From contig CAYFMP010000002.1 in assembly GCA_964344215.1 (NCBI GenBank), positions 62,001-126,000 on the forward strand: a stretch of 64,000 bases of DNA. The letters run 5' to 3'. Source of the DNA: CAYFMP01 sp964344215. Its GTDB lineage: Bacteria; Pseudomonadota; Alphaproteobacteria; Rhodospirillales; Casp-alpha2. The position numbers and the translations under genes are program-made. A model generated the notes under the pieces. It was not told the DNA's origin. It did no database searches and saw only the letters and a program-made list of their open reading frames with translations. Of this stretch, positions 9,098-19,168 are shown piece by piece (within the stretch, counting starts at the first letter, position 1; each line of letters starts with the position of its first letter).

Positions 9098-9367
9098 TTA
9101 CCGTCGCAAGCCCAATCGCTTGACGAGGTCTTCGTACCGCGTGGCTTCCTTACTCTTTACATAATCGAGAAGCCGGCGCCGTTGACCCACCATCATCAGC
9201 AGGCCGCGACGCGAATGAAAATCCTTCTTGTGGGTTTTCAGGTGTTCCGTGAGGTTGGCGATCCGTTCGGTGAGGATCGCCACTTGCACTTCCGGCGAAC
9301 CGGTGTCGTCTTTCTTGACAGCGAACTCCTTGATGAGCTCCTGTTTCCGCTCAGCGGTAATCGACAT
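9098..9367 (-). CDS. rpsO: 30S ribosomal protein S15
   Basis: An 89-residue protein with the standard S15 length and sequence: MSITAERKQELI, the conserved DTGSPEVQVAILTERI, and the 16S rRNA-binding HKKDFHSRRGLLMMVGQRRRLL. It binds the central domain of 16S rRNA early in 30S assembly. The gene lies 18 bases after truB with a GGAGAC ribosome-binding site. Because the spacer is so short, any S15 autoregulatory structure would have to include the truB end. Confidence 0.98.
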   Translation of the reverse strand: MSITAERKQELIKEFAVKKDDTGSPEVQVAILTERIANLTEHLKTHKKDFHSRRGLLMMVGQRRRLLDYVKSKEATRYEDLVKRLGLRR

Positions 9368-9385
9368 CGTTGTCTCCGTCTCTTC

Positions 9386-10312
9386 TTACAGGTTAATTAC
9401 GCGAAGGGGCCGTATCTCCCCTCCCTTGATCCGGACCAAGGCCACCAACCTGCCCTCGGCCATGGCGCATACGGTGTCGCCTTTGTGAACCGGGCTGAGG
9501 GGGGAACGACTGGCGACGGGAAGAACCGGAACGGCCTGTCCCTGTCTTAGCCTTCGGGCCTCCTGTTCCGTCAGGGCCAGTGCCGGGATGTCGGCCAGCA
9601 CGGTCTCAACGGGCAGCAGGGCCTCCGAATCGGCGGCACTATGCCCCAGCGCTTCCAGTTTATCCAGCGAAATCGCACAGCTTTCGTCGAACGGACCGAC
9701 GGCGGTGCGGCGCAATTCCCGAAGGTGGCCAACGGTGCCGAGACAACGCGCCAGATCACGCCCCAGGCTTCGCATATACGCTCCCTTGCCCGAGGTTACG
9801 CCGAACTCGGCGTGGTCGGCGTCCGGTTGGCCGATCAGTTCGAACCGCTCGATGCGAACCGTGCGCGCATCGAGGCGCACCTCTTCGTCGGCGCGGGCCA
9901 ATTCATAGGCGCGGCGGCCGCCGACCTTGACTGCCGAAAAGGCCGGCGGAACCTGTCGGATATTGCCGGTAAACTCAGGCAGCGCCACCTCGATCTCGTT
10001 CTTCGAGGGACGGCGGTCGCTGCGCTCAACGATTTCCCCCTCGGCGTCGTCGGTTGTCGTCGCTTGTCCCCAGCGCACGACGAACCGGTACGTTTTCTGC
10101 CCATCCATGGCGTAGGCGACCGTCTTGGTGGCTTCGCCCAGCGCGATCGGCAGAATGCCGGTCGCCGACGGGTCCAGGGTGCCGCCGTGGCCGGCCTTGG
10201 CGGCGCCGAGCGCCCTTTTGACGCGGCCGACGACCTGCGAGGAACTGAGCCCGGCTGGTTTATCGACGGCGATCCAGCCGTGAATGGGACGGCCCCGCCG
10301 CTTACGCGCCAT
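9386..10312 (-). CDS. truB: tRNA pseudouridine(55) synthase
   Basis: A 308-residue enzyme that converts U55 of the T-loop of tRNAs to pseudouridine. The catalytic aspartate is D47 in GHGGTLDPSATGILP. KTYRFVVRWGQATTT and the RNA-binding Y/R motifs follow, and a C-terminal PUA-like end closes the protein. The ATG at 10312 overlaps the end of rbfA by 11 bases. A start at 10321 (MAVMARK) is also possible, and the longer frame is not conserved-looking. Confidence 0.96.
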   Translation of the reverse strand: MARKRRGRPIHGWIAVDKPAGLSSSQVVGRVKRALGAAKAGHGGTLDPSATGILPIALGEATKTVAYAMDGQKTYRFVVRWGQATTTDDAEGEIVERSDRRPSKNEIEVALPEFTGNIRQVPPAFSAVKVGGRRAYELARADEEVRLDARTVRIERFELIGQPDADHAEFGVTSGKGAYMRSLGRDLARCLGTVGHLRELRRTAVGPFDESCAISLDKLEALGHSAADSEALLPVETVLADIPALALTEQEARRLRQGQAVPVLPVASRSPLSPVHKGDTVCAMAEGRLVALVRIKGGEIRPLRVINL

Positions 10313-10730
10313 GACCGCCATCCTCTTCATGGCCGTCACCCTCGAGGTCCCTGGCCACGACGGGGTCGCGCAACAGCCCTTCGATACGGGCCGCCTCGTC
10401 AAAGGACTGATCGGCCTGAAACGATATCTTCGGGGCGAATTTCAGCCTGACTCTTTCCGCCACCCGGCGCCTCAGAAAGGGCGCCGCCCGGTTGAGGCCG
10501 TCGAGAACATCGCTCATCGCTTCCGGCGACTTGCCGCCGAGCGCGATCACGAAGGCGGTCGCGTTCTTCAGGTCCGAGCTGATCCGAACCTCGGTGACCG
10601 TAATCGGCAGGCCTCGCAAGGCCGGGTCGCGGATTTCCTCGCGCTCCAGAATCCAGGCCAGCGCATGGCGCACCTCTTCGCCCACCTTGAGTTGGCGCTG
10701 GCTGGGAGCCTTGGCCTCCCGTTTCGTCAT
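10302..10730 (-). CDS. rbfA: 30S ribosome-binding factor A
   Basis: A 142-residue KH-fold protein needed for late maturation of the 16S rRNA 5' end and cold adaptation. Typical features are QRQLKVGEEVRHALAWIL, ITVTEVRISSDLKNATAFV and LRFAP-like LKFAPKISFQAD. The C-terminal tail is acidic and histidine-rich. It lies between infB and truB, as usual. The ATG at 10730 gives the usual family length; the longer frame adds an arginine-rich stretch unlike RbfA. Confidence 0.95.
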   Translation of the reverse strand: MTKREAKAPSQRQLKVGEEVRHALAWILEREEIRDPALRGLPITVTEVRISSDLKNATAFVIALGGKSPEAMSDVLDGLNRAAPFLRRRVAERVRLKFAPKISFQADQSFDEAARIEGLLRDPVVARDLEGDGHEEDGGHGA

Positions 10731-10803
10731 ACGAACCTCTGCAGATATGGAGCGGGCGCGGCGCCGACGGCGGCGGCCGATCACCGAAACGTCGGCTCAG
10801 CCT

Positions 10804-13329
10804 CTAGAGTTCCCGAGCGACTTCCTCAACGTCGAAACACTCGATCCTGTCGCCGATCTGAATATCCTGGTAATTGGCGAAGGCCATGCCGCACTCGGTT
10901 CCTTCCTTGACCTCCTTGACGTCATCCTTGAACCGCTTGAGCTGGCTGAGCTCGCCCTCGTGGACGACCACGTGGTCGCGAATCAGGCGGACCCTTGCGC
11001 CCCGTTTGACCTGGCCTTCGGTGACCATGCAGCCGGCGACACGACCGACCTTCGAGACGTTGAAGACTTCGCGGATTTCGGCATAGCCGAGCAGGCTCTC
11101 CTTGATTTCCGGAGCGAGCAGGCCGGACATCACGTTCTTGAGATCGTCGGTCAGGTCGTAAATGATCGAGTAATAGCGGATTTCGACTTTGTCCCGCGCC
11201 GACATCTCGCGGGCCTGTGGGTTGGCGCGGACGTTGAAACCGACCACGATGGCGCCCGAGGCGCGGGCCAGGGTGACGTCCGATTCGTTGATACCGCCGA
11301 CTCCCGAATGCAGAACCTGGGCCTTGATTTCCTCGGTGGAAAGCTTTTCCAGGGCGCCGAGGATGGCCTCGACGGAACCGTGCACGTCGGCCTTGACGAC
11401 AAGAGGCACGACCTGGGCCTCGCCTTCCTTGATCTTGTCGAACATCTGCTCGAGCGTGCCGCGGGCGCCGGCCACCGCTCTCGCCTCACGCTCCTTGCGT
11501 TGGCGGAATTCTGAGACTTCACGGGCGCGGCTTTCGTTTTCGACGCAGGTCACTTCGTCGCCGGCTGCCGGCGTCCCGCTCAGACCCAGGACCTCGACCG
11601 GCACCGCCGGTCCGGCCTCTTCGACCGAGTTGCCGTAGGCGTCGATCAGGGCGCGTACACGGCCCCACTCGCTTCCGGCCACGAAAATATCGCCGACCCT
11701 CAGCGTCCCATGCTTGACCAAGACGGTGGCGACCGATCCGCGGCCTTGTTCGATCTTCGATTCGATGACGACTCCATCCGCCAAACGGTTCGGATTGGCC
11801 TTCAGGTCCAGCAGTTCGGCCTGGAGGACGATGGCCTCTTCGAGTTTGTCCAGGTTGGTCTTCTCGGTGGCCGAAACCTCGACCGACAAGACCTCGCCGC
11901 CCATCTCTTCGACCTGCAGGTCGTGTTGCAAAAGCTCCGTTCGCACTCGGTTGGCGTCGGCGTCGGGCCTGTCCATCTTGTTGATGGCGACGATGATCGG
12001 CACCTCGGCAGCCTTGGCGTGGCTTAAGGCTTCGACGGTCTGCGGCATGATGCCGTCGTCGGCGGCGACGCACAGAACGACGATGTCGGTCACTTGGGCG
12101 CCGCGCGAGCGCATTTCCGTGAATGCCGCGTGGCCCGGCGTGTCGATGAACGAAATTTTGTCGCCCGAGGAAAGAGTGACCTGATAGGCGCCGATATGCT
12201 GCGTTATACCGCCAGCCTCATGGGCCGCGACGTCAGTCTCGCGAAGGGCGTCCAGCAGCGATGTCTTGCCGTGGTCGACGTGGCCCATGACGGTGACCAC
12301 GGGCGGACGGGGTTTCAGGTTTTCCTCGCCGTCTTCCTCGATCTTGAGGCCGATTTCGACATCCGCCTCGGAGACGCGCTTCAACTTGTGACCGAACTCC
12401 TCGACCACCAGTTCGGCGGTATCGGCGTCGATGGATTGGTTGATGGTCACCATCACGTCCATCTTCATCAGAGCCTTGATGACGTCGGCGCCGCGTTCGG
12501 CCATGCGGTTGGCGAGTTCCTGAACGGTGATCGATTCGGGCACGATGACCTCGCGAAACACTTTCTTGCCTTCGGTCCGGTGTTCGCGGCTCTTCTCGCG
12601 CTCGCGCTCGCGGGCGCGCTTGACCGAAGCCAGGCTGCGCGTTCGCTCCTCCTGGTCGCCAAGCGCCTCCGAGATGGTCAGCTTGCCGGCCCGCCGGCGC
12701 GGTTCGCTACGCCTCGGCGCGTGGGCGGGGCGCCGGTTGTCCTGCTTGGATACGCCCTTTTTGGCGCGTCCCCGGTGCTCGCCCTCTTCATCGGCCTCGA
12801 GGGCCTCCAGCTTGGCCGCCGCAACCTCGGCTGCGGCCTGCGCCTGGGCATCGAGCTCGGCGGTGTCCTCTTCGGCGGTGGCAGGCGTCTCGGTCCCGGG
12901 TTCCTCGGCCGGCGGTTCGGGGGCCGGCTCGGCTTTGGTTTCGACGGCCGCGGATACGGCCTCTTCCTCGCGAACCCGCTTGGCGTCCTCGAGGGCGCGG
13001 GCGCGCGCTGCCTTTTCCTCCGACGTCAGGGTGGGCTTGGTTTCCTGAGCCGGTCCGGGCTCTTCCGAAACCTCCACAGCCTCTTCCGGAACGGCGGCTT
13101 CCTTCGCCTCCTCGGGCCGGGCCTTCTCTTCGACGACCTCGGCCATGTGTCCGCCGCTGTCGGGCGCGAAGGTGCGCTTCTTGCGAACCTCGACCGTGAC
13201 CATCTTCGAGCGGCCATGGGAAAAGCTTTGGCGGACCTGTCCCATTTCGACGGTCTTCTTGAGCTCAAGCTTCCCGGGCCTCGAAAGTCCCAGCTTCTTG
13301 CCTTTTTCCGTTTCCTTGGTCTCGGTCAT
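10804..13329 (-). CDS. infB: Translation initiation factor IF-2
   Basis: An 841-residue GTPase that places initiator tRNA in the P site. An IF2-associated N-terminal segment (about 1-50) is followed by a long charged Glu/Ala/Lys-rich linker (about 50-260) and an IF2_N repeat. The GTPase domain has GHVDHGKTSLLDALRET (G1), DTPGHAAF (G3) and NKMD (G4). Domains II-IV end in VEEVAREL. The start MTETKETEKGKKLGLSRPGK is typical of alphaproteobacteria. The gene lies between ylxR and rbfA in the nusA operon. Confidence 0.97.
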   Translation of the reverse strand: MTETKETEKGKKLGLSRPGKLELKKTVEMGQVRQSFSHGRSKMVTVEVRKKRTFAPDSGGHMAEVVEEKARPEEAKEAAVPEEAVEVSEEPGPAQETKPTLTSEEKAARARALEDAKRVREEEAVSAAVETKAEPAPEPPAEEPGTETPATAEEDTAELDAQAQAAAEVAAAKLEALEADEEGEHRGRAKKGVSKQDNRRPAHAPRRSEPRRRAGKLTISEALGDQEERTRSLASVKRAREREREKSREHRTEGKKVFREVIVPESITVQELANRMAERGADVIKALMKMDVMVTINQSIDADTAELVVEEFGHKLKRVSEADVEIGLKIEEDGEENLKPRPPVVTVMGHVDHGKTSLLDALRETDVAAHEAGGITQHIGAYQVTLSSGDKISFIDTPGHAAFTEMRSRGAQVTDIVVLCVAADDGIMPQTVEALSHAKAAEVPIIVAINKMDRPDADANRVRTELLQHDLQVEEMGGEVLSVEVSATEKTNLDKLEEAIVLQAELLDLKANPNRLADGVVIESKIEQGRGSVATVLVKHGTLRVGDIFVAGSEWGRVRALIDAYGNSVEEAGPAVPVEVLGLSGTPAAGDEVTCVENESRAREVSEFRQRKEREARAVAGARGTLEQMFDKIKEGEAQVVPLVVKADVHGSVEAILGALEKLSTEEIKAQVLHSGVGGINESDVTLARASGAIVVGFNVRANPQAREMSARDKVEIRYYSIIYDLTDDLKNVMSGLLAPEIKESLLGYAEIREVFNVSKVGRVAGCMVTEGQVKRGARVRLIRDHVVVHEGELSQLKRFKDDVKEVKEGTECGMAFANYQDIQIGDRIECFDVEEVAREL

Positions 13330-13390
13330 TGATCTTCTTTCAAGTTCTCGCTCTCCGTTCGGGGCATCGTTCAAACGTTCCCCGGAACGC

Positions 13391-14017
13391 TCATTCGTCA
13401 ACTCTGGCCAGCCTATACCTGGCCAAACGCGCCAAGTCGTCCTGCAGCCGCTCGGCAAACCGGCCGGGCGCGACGACCACATAGACCGTTCTCTCCCGCG
13501 CCAATGCTTCGCCGAGGCTGGCGCTGTCGAGTATCTCCGACACCGGCGCGCCGGCCGACAGCGCCAGGATCTTGTCTCTGCCGCCATCGGCGCCGTCGGC
13601 GGCGAGGAGAACCAAACCCGCCTTGCCGGCGCGTAACTCGGCTCTCGCCTTCTCGAACCCCGCCACCGCTTGGCCGGCGCGGCGCGCCAAGCCGATCGCC
13701 TCGACGCACCTGCGAACGATCAACCGATCGATCCGCTCGGCGAGACCGTCGGGAACGGCGACCCGGCGACGCGCCGCTTTCGCAAATGCGCCCTTCGCGC
13801 AGGCGGTATTTACCATATCGCGGCTCGCACTCAACCATAAACCCCTTCCTGGCAACCGTTGGTTCAAGTCCGGAACCACCTCGTCCTCGGGCCCGATCAC
13901 GAAACGCAGCATCTCCGCTTTCGGCCTCCGGGCCCCGGAAACAAGACAGGTCCGAAGCGGTCGACGGCCGTCGGCGGCTGCCGCGTCGAGGTCCGTTCGA
14001 TCGGGTGAGGCAAGCAC
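13391..14017 (-). CDS. YlxR (DUF448) RNA-binding protein with C-terminal L7Ae-like domain
   Basis: A 208-residue protein. The N-terminal part (about 20-95) is a YlxR/DUF448 domain with RTCLVSGARRPKAEMLRFV and LPGRGLWLSASRDMV. The C-terminal part (about 110-200) resembles an L7Ae/L30e fold, with AIGLARRAGQAVAGFEKA. This fused form is usual in alphaproteobacteria and sits between nusA and infB. Likely role: RNA or ribosome binding in transcription-translation coupling; the exact function is not settled. The start is GTG at 14017, preceded by GAGGAACGGAG, 16 bases after the nusA stop. The longer frame upstream is nusA read out of frame. Confidence 0.85.
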   Translation of the reverse strand: MLASPDRTDLDAAAADGRRPLRTCLVSGARRPKAEMLRFVIGPEDEVVPDLNQRLPGRGLWLSASRDMVNTACAKGAFAKAARRRVAVPDGLAERIDRLIVRRCVEAIGLARRAGQAVAGFEKARAELRAGKAGLVLLAADGADGGRDKILALSAGAPVSEILDSASLGEALARERTVYVVVAPGRFAERLQDDLARLARYRLARVDE

Positions 14018-14033
14018 GTGGCGTCTCCGTTCC

Positions 14034-15704
14034 TCAAACTTCCGCCTTCTGTTCGGACTCCTCCGACGCCGTCTCGTCGCTCGTCGCCGCAGGCGTTTCG
14101 GCGGCGGCGGTGTCGGGCGCAGCCGCGTCGGCCTCGGCTCCCTCTTCGTCTTCTTCCGCCGACTCGGTTTCCGGCTCGTCGTCGAACCAATGGGCGCGCG
14201 CCGCCATGATGATCTCATTGGCCTTGCTCAGGGTCATCGTCCCCGGCTCCAGGATCTCCAACAGTTCATCGCCGGCCAGGTCAGCGAGATCGTCACGGCA
14301 TTTGATTCCGTTTTCGCCGAGGACGACCGTCAGCTCGGCGTTCAGGCCCTCGACCTCGGCCATGTCGTCGGCGACTCCAAGCTCCTTGCGTCGGGTGACG
14401 AGTTCCTCGTCGCGCGCCGCCAGAAAAGCCCGTGCACGTTCGCGAAGTTCGGTGGCGACTTCCTCGTCGAAGCCCTCGATCCCGACCAAGTCCTCGACCG
14501 GCACGAAGGCGACTTCCTGGACCGAAGAAAAGCCTTCGGTAACGAGCAGATGGGCGATGACGTCGTCGACGTCCAGCGCCTCGACGAAAGCCTGCGAGCG
14601 TTCGTGGAACTCCGTCGTCCGGCGCTCCGATTCCTCGGCCTCGGTGAGAATGTCGATATCCCAGCCGGATAGCTGCGAGGCCAGCCGCACGTTCTGTCCG
14701 CGCCTGCCGATGGCCAGGCTCAGCTGCTCGTCGGGCACCACCACTTCGATCTTGTTGTTGTCCTCGTCGAGCACCACCTTGGCGACCTCGGCCGGCGCCA
14801 GTGCATTGACGATGAATGCGGCCGGGTCGGGAGACCACTGGATGATGTCGATCTTCTCTCCTTGCAGCTCGCCGACAACGGCCTGGACTCTGGAGCCGCG
14901 CATGCCGATGCAGGGGCCGACCGGGTCGATGCTGGAATCGTGCGACAGCACCGCGATCTTGGCCCGCGAGCCCGGATCCCGGGCAACCGCCTTGATCTCG
15001 ATGATGCCGTCGTAGATCTCCGGAACCTCCTGGCTGAATAGCGCCGCCATGAACTGCGGATGGGTCCTGGAAAGGAAGATCTGCGGCCCGCGCGGCTCTT
15101 CGCGAACATCGACGATATAGGCCCGAATGCGGTCGCCGTTGTTGAAGTGCTCGCGGGGGATTGATTCGTCGCGCCTCAACATGGCTTCGGCGCGCCCCAA
15201 ATCGACGACCACGTTGCCGTACTCGATTCGCTTGACCAGTCCGTTGACGACCTCTCCGGTGCGATCCTTGTATTCCTCGTACTGCCGTTCGCGCTCGGCC
15301 TCGCGGACCCGTTGAACGATGACCTGCTTGGCCGTTTGCGCGGCGATCCTTCCGAAATCGATCGGCGGCAGCGGGTCGATCAGGAATTCCCCGACCACGG
15401 CGTCCGATTTCCTTTTGCGCGCCGATTCGATATCGATCTGCGTGAAATCGTTCTCGATCATTTCCGGGTCTTCCACCACTTCGACGTACCTGGCCAGCGT
15501 GATCTCGCCGGAATTTCTGTCGATGGTGGCCCGAATATCGTGCTCATGTCCGTACTTCGAGCGACCGGCCTTCTGAATGGCCATTTCCATGGCCTCCAGC
15601 ACCTCGTCGCGTTCGATTCCCTTGTCGCGGGCGACGGTTTCCGCCACCTGCAACAGTTCGGGCCGGGCGTGGACGCCGGCCGTTTCCGTCATCGTTTCGC
15701 TCAT
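14034..15704 (-). CDS. nusA: Transcription termination/antitermination factor NusA
   Basis: A 556-residue RNA polymerase-binding factor. Order: N-terminal domain (about 10-150), S1 domain (about 155-220, GEVVNGLVKRIEYGNVVVDLG), KH1 and KH2 (about 230-370, IGMRGSRVQAVVGELQGEKIDI and IGRRGQNVRLASQLSGWDI). The C-terminal helix-hairpin-helix/acidic repeats run to about 500, with a low-complexity Glu/Ala tail. The ATG overlaps the rimP stop by 4 bases (ATGA), so the two are translationally coupled. Confidence 0.97.
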   Translation of the reverse strand: MSETMTETAGVHARPELLQVAETVARDKGIERDEVLEAMEMAIQKAGRSKYGHEHDIRATIDRNSGEITLARYVEVVEDPEMIENDFTQIDIESARKRKSDAVVGEFLIDPLPPIDFGRIAAQTAKQVIVQRVREAERERQYEEYKDRTGEVVNGLVKRIEYGNVVVDLGRAEAMLRRDESIPREHFNNGDRIRAYIVDVREEPRGPQIFLSRTHPQFMAALFSQEVPEIYDGIIEIKAVARDPGSRAKIAVLSHDSSIDPVGPCIGMRGSRVQAVVGELQGEKIDIIQWSPDPAAFIVNALAPAEVAKVVLDEDNNKIEVVVPDEQLSLAIGRRGQNVRLASQLSGWDIDILTEAEESERRTTEFHERSQAFVEALDVDDVIAHLLVTEGFSSVQEVAFVPVEDLVGIEGFDEEVATELRERARAFLAARDEELVTRRKELGVADDMAEVEGLNAELTVVLGENGIKCRDDLADLAGDELLEILEPGTMTLSKANEIIMAARAHWFDDEPETESAEEDEEGAEADAAAPDTAAAETPAATSDETASEESEQKAEV

Positions 15705-16192
15705 TGTGTTCGCTGCTCCTCAGATGCCGCGAGCAAGTCGTCGGTCAAAATCAATTTCGCCCTATGAATATCCGGATGCGGCAGGGCGACCTCATCGCCG
15801 TCAACCAGTATCTGCACGTTGCCCTCGTCGACGCCCAAGAGGCGGCCCCGGAACCGCTTTCTGCCGTCGATCGGCCGCGCCAGTTCGACCTTCGCCTCGA
15901 AGCCCGCGAACCGCTCGAAATCGCCGATCCGCACCAGCGGCCGATCGAGGCCGGGAGAGCTGATTTCCAGCCTATAGGCTCCTTTGATCGGGTCTTCGAC
16001 GTCCAATACCGCGGAAACCGCCCGTGATATTTCGGCGCAGTGGTCGACCGACATCACCCCCCCGCCCGACGGCTCGGCCATGACCTGCAGATTCAGGCTC
16101 TCCCGCCCGGATACCTGAACCCTGACGATATCGAAGCCCATGCCTTCGACCGTTGGCCGGATCAGCTCCTCTATGCGCTCGGCCAGTTCCAT
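15701..16192 (-). CDS. rimP: Ribosome maturation factor RimP
   Basis: A 163-residue protein needed for 30S maturation. RimP signatures: GFDIVRVQVSGRESLNLQVM, DHCAEISRAVSAVLDVEDPI and YRLEISSPGLDRPL, then a C-terminal SH3-like barrel. The start ATG at 16192 follows an AACGGAAACACTCGGA leader, and a longer upstream frame reads through a terminator hairpin. First gene of the rimP-nusA-ylxR-infB-rbfA-truB-rpsO-pnp run. Its leader carries an intrinsic terminator, which suggests attenuation. Confidence 0.95.
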   Translation of the reverse strand: MELAERIEELIRPTVEGMGFDIVRVQVSGRESLNLQVMAEPSGGGVMSVDHCAEISRAVSAVLDVEDPIKGAYRLEISSPGLDRPLVRIGDFERFAGFEAKVELARPIDGRKRFRGRLLGVDEGNVQILVDGDEVALPHPDIHRAKLILTDDLLAASEEQRTQ

Positions 16193-16250
16193 TCCGAGTG
16201 TTTCCGTTCCTCGGCGCAGCGGCTCGCTCCGCCTGTCGTTCGATATCGAA

Positions 16251-16280
16251 AAACAAAAAGGCGGGCCCCCGGCCCACCCC
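16251..16280 (-). terminator. Intrinsic terminator in the trmB-rimP spacer, probable rimP leader attenuator
   Basis: On the minus strand GGGGTGGGCC pairs with GGCCCGCCTT (loop GGG, ten pairs including wobbles; 16258-16280) and is followed by UUUUUGUUU (16251-16259). It lies 58 bases upstream of the rimP ATG. It can end metK-trmB transcription, and if the operon promoter is upstream it also acts as an attenuator for rimP-nusA. Confidence 0.75.
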
Positions 16281-16315
16281 ATCAATTCCGTTAGCGATTT
16301 CGGACTTAACGAAGT

Positions 16316-16356
16316 GCGTTCTTCGATCAGAACGCTCGGGAGATATATACCTCCCG
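16316..16356 (-). promoter_or_regulatory. Two tandem hairpins upstream of the rimP leader terminator
   Basis: CGGGAG/CTCCCG (16337-16342 with 16351-16356, AT-rich 8-base loop) is followed directly by GCGTTCT/AGAACGC (16316-16322 with 16329-16335, 6-base loop). Together with the terminator at 16251-16280 they form a three-hairpin leader before rimP. The AT-rich loop of the first repeat also resembles a -10 region, so it could instead be a promoter inside an operator. Confidence 0.45.
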
Positions 16357-16396
16357 ATCTCCAAATTCAATGGTTTTCGGACCGCCGTCGGCGCCC

Positions 16397-17094
16397 TCAC
16401 CGGGAACGTCTAAGAAGGCGCAGGTAAGCCGGCCGCTCGCCGCGCGAGATCGCCTTGGCCTCGTAACGGGTCCGTATCCAGTCTGCGGGCGGCTCCGACC
16501 AGTCGGCGCGGGCTTCGGCCGGCCACGAGAAATTCGGGTGGCGAAGCACGTGCTCCAGGGTCCATCGGACGTAGTCCTTGTGGTCGCTGGCGAACCGGAA
16601 CTCGGCGCCGTCATCGAGGACGCGGGCGAACTGGTCGAGTGTATCGTCGGTGATGAGACGTCGCCGGCTGTGCCGTTTCTTGGGCCACGGGTCGGAGAAC
16701 AGGACGAACAGACGTCCGATACCGGCATCGGGCAGTGCCTCGAAAAGCAGTCGGGCGTCGTCGTCGAAGATTCGAACATTGTCGATGCCCTCGCCATCGA
16801 TCCGGGACAACAAAGCGGCAACGCCGTTGACGAACGGTTCGCACCCGATGAAGCCGATTTCAGGATGGGCCAGGGCCAGGGCGGCGAGGTGTTCGCCCGC
16901 GCCGAAGCCGATTTCCAGCCAGACGGCGGCCGGCGCATGGGAAAAACAATCGGCGAGGCTGGCGATCTCGCCGCCGGGTGGCGGGGTCAGGCGAATTTTC
17001 GGCAGCAGGCTCTCAACGAGGGCCTGGCGGCCGGGGCGAAGCTTCTTTCCGCGGCGCCGGCCGTACCAGCGGGTGTCCGTCTCCCGCTCGCCGC

Positions 17095-17098
<4 letters not shown>
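16397..17098 (-). CDS. trmB: tRNA (guanine-N7-)-methyltransferase
   Basis: A 233-residue SAM-dependent enzyme that methylates G46 in the variable loop of tRNAs. Motifs: WLEIGFGAGEHLAALA (SAM binding, near residue 60), IGCEPFVNGVA, FVLFSDPWPKKRHSRRRLI (family signature) and FRFASDHKDYVRW. The start GTG at 17098 overlaps the metK stop (GTGA), and the conserved region begins soon after. The much longer in-frame extension is metK read out of frame. Confidence 0.95.
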
Positions 17099-18294
<1,196 letters not shown>

Positions 18295-18489
18295 AGATGT
18301 TCCCTCCGATCTCGGGTTCAATCCAACTGGACCGAGGGCCGCATCGATCTATCCGACGGTGTGAGCCCACTTAGCGCCTTTTTTTGCGTGGTGGCAAGCA
18401 GTCCAAATCCATCCACGACGTTCACCCGTAAGGGCGATGGCCGCTCTTTTCGCAGGCTTTCGAGCGCGCGTCAAGGTAATAACCGGGGT

Positions 18490-18542
18490 CTTCGGGCTCG
18501 CGCCCGCGACACAGGAAAATACCGATTTCCGGAGCCCGAAAG
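18490..18542 (-). other. Long inverted repeat just after the HTH gene, upstream of metK
   Basis: CTTCGGGCTC (18490-18499) and GAGCCCGAAAG (18532-18542) can form a ten-pair stem with one bulged A and a loop of about 32 bases. It begins at the HTH stop codon. No U run follows on the minus strand, so it is more likely an mRNA 3' structure or part of the metK leader than a terminator. The rest of 18295-18542 shows no gene. Confidence 0.35.
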
Positions 18543-19013
18543 CTACGAGCCGCCGACGCCCTTGGCCAACGACTTGACAAGTTCGAAGAGGCTATGGCGA
18601 ACGCGCGGATCGGTTATTCGGTAATAGGCGCGGACCAGCTCGAGGGTCTCGCGGCGGGCCAACGGATCGGGTTCCAGCGATTTCTGATATCGGTCCTTCA
18701 TGCCGAAACGCAACTGCCCTTCGTGGGACTTCACGGCGTCGGGCAGTTCCTCGAAGAAATAGGATACGGGCACGTCGAGAATCTGGCTGAACTGAAACAG
18801 CCGGCTGGCGCCGATGCGGTTGGCGCCGCGTTCGTATTTCTGAATCTGCTGAAACGTCAGACCGACAGCGTCACCAAGCTTCTCCTGGCTGAGACCGAGC
18901 AGGGTCCGCCGCGAACGGACCCGGCTACCGACGTGAATATCGACGGGATTAGGAACTCCGGGCGGCAGCCGTTTCTTCTTGGTGCTTCGTTTGGAAGACA
19001 TGGATTTATTCAT
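18543..19013 (-). CDS. XRE-family helix-turn-helix transcriptional regulator
   Basis: A 156-residue DNA-binding protein. The helix-turn-helix covers about residues 22-80 (RVRSRRTLLGLSQEKLGDAV, then FQQIQKYERGANRIGASRLF). A helical C-terminal segment of about 70 residues is shared by alphaproteobacterial regulators encoded beside metK. The target genes are not known; the constant position between lnt and metK suggests a house-keeping regulator. ATG 19013 has GAGGA ten bases upstream; GTG 19019 is another option. Confidence 0.85.
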   Translation of the reverse strand: MNKSMSSKRSTKKKRLPPGVPNPVDIHVGSRVRSRRTLLGLSQEKLGDAVGLTFQQIQKYERGANRIGASRLFQFSQILDVPVSYFFEELPDAVKSHEGQLRFGMKDRYQKSLEPDPLARRETLELVRAYYRITDPRVRHSLFELVKSLAKGVGGS

Positions 19014-19168
19014 GGCCACAAAGTCCTCGACTGAACGACGTTGTCAGCAGCCTTTCGGATATTTTCCCCCTTGAGACAGACCACGACGGAGGATCTTATG
19101 ACAAGTGCTGCCCGTCGAGACCGAACCTTATTGCTTCCCGGGTATATTAGGGGGGCAACGACAGCCTG

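Noticed and set aside
18301..18420. SAM riboswitch upstream of metK
   Set aside because: I could not match any known SAM-class core or pseudoknot; only generic short stems are present.
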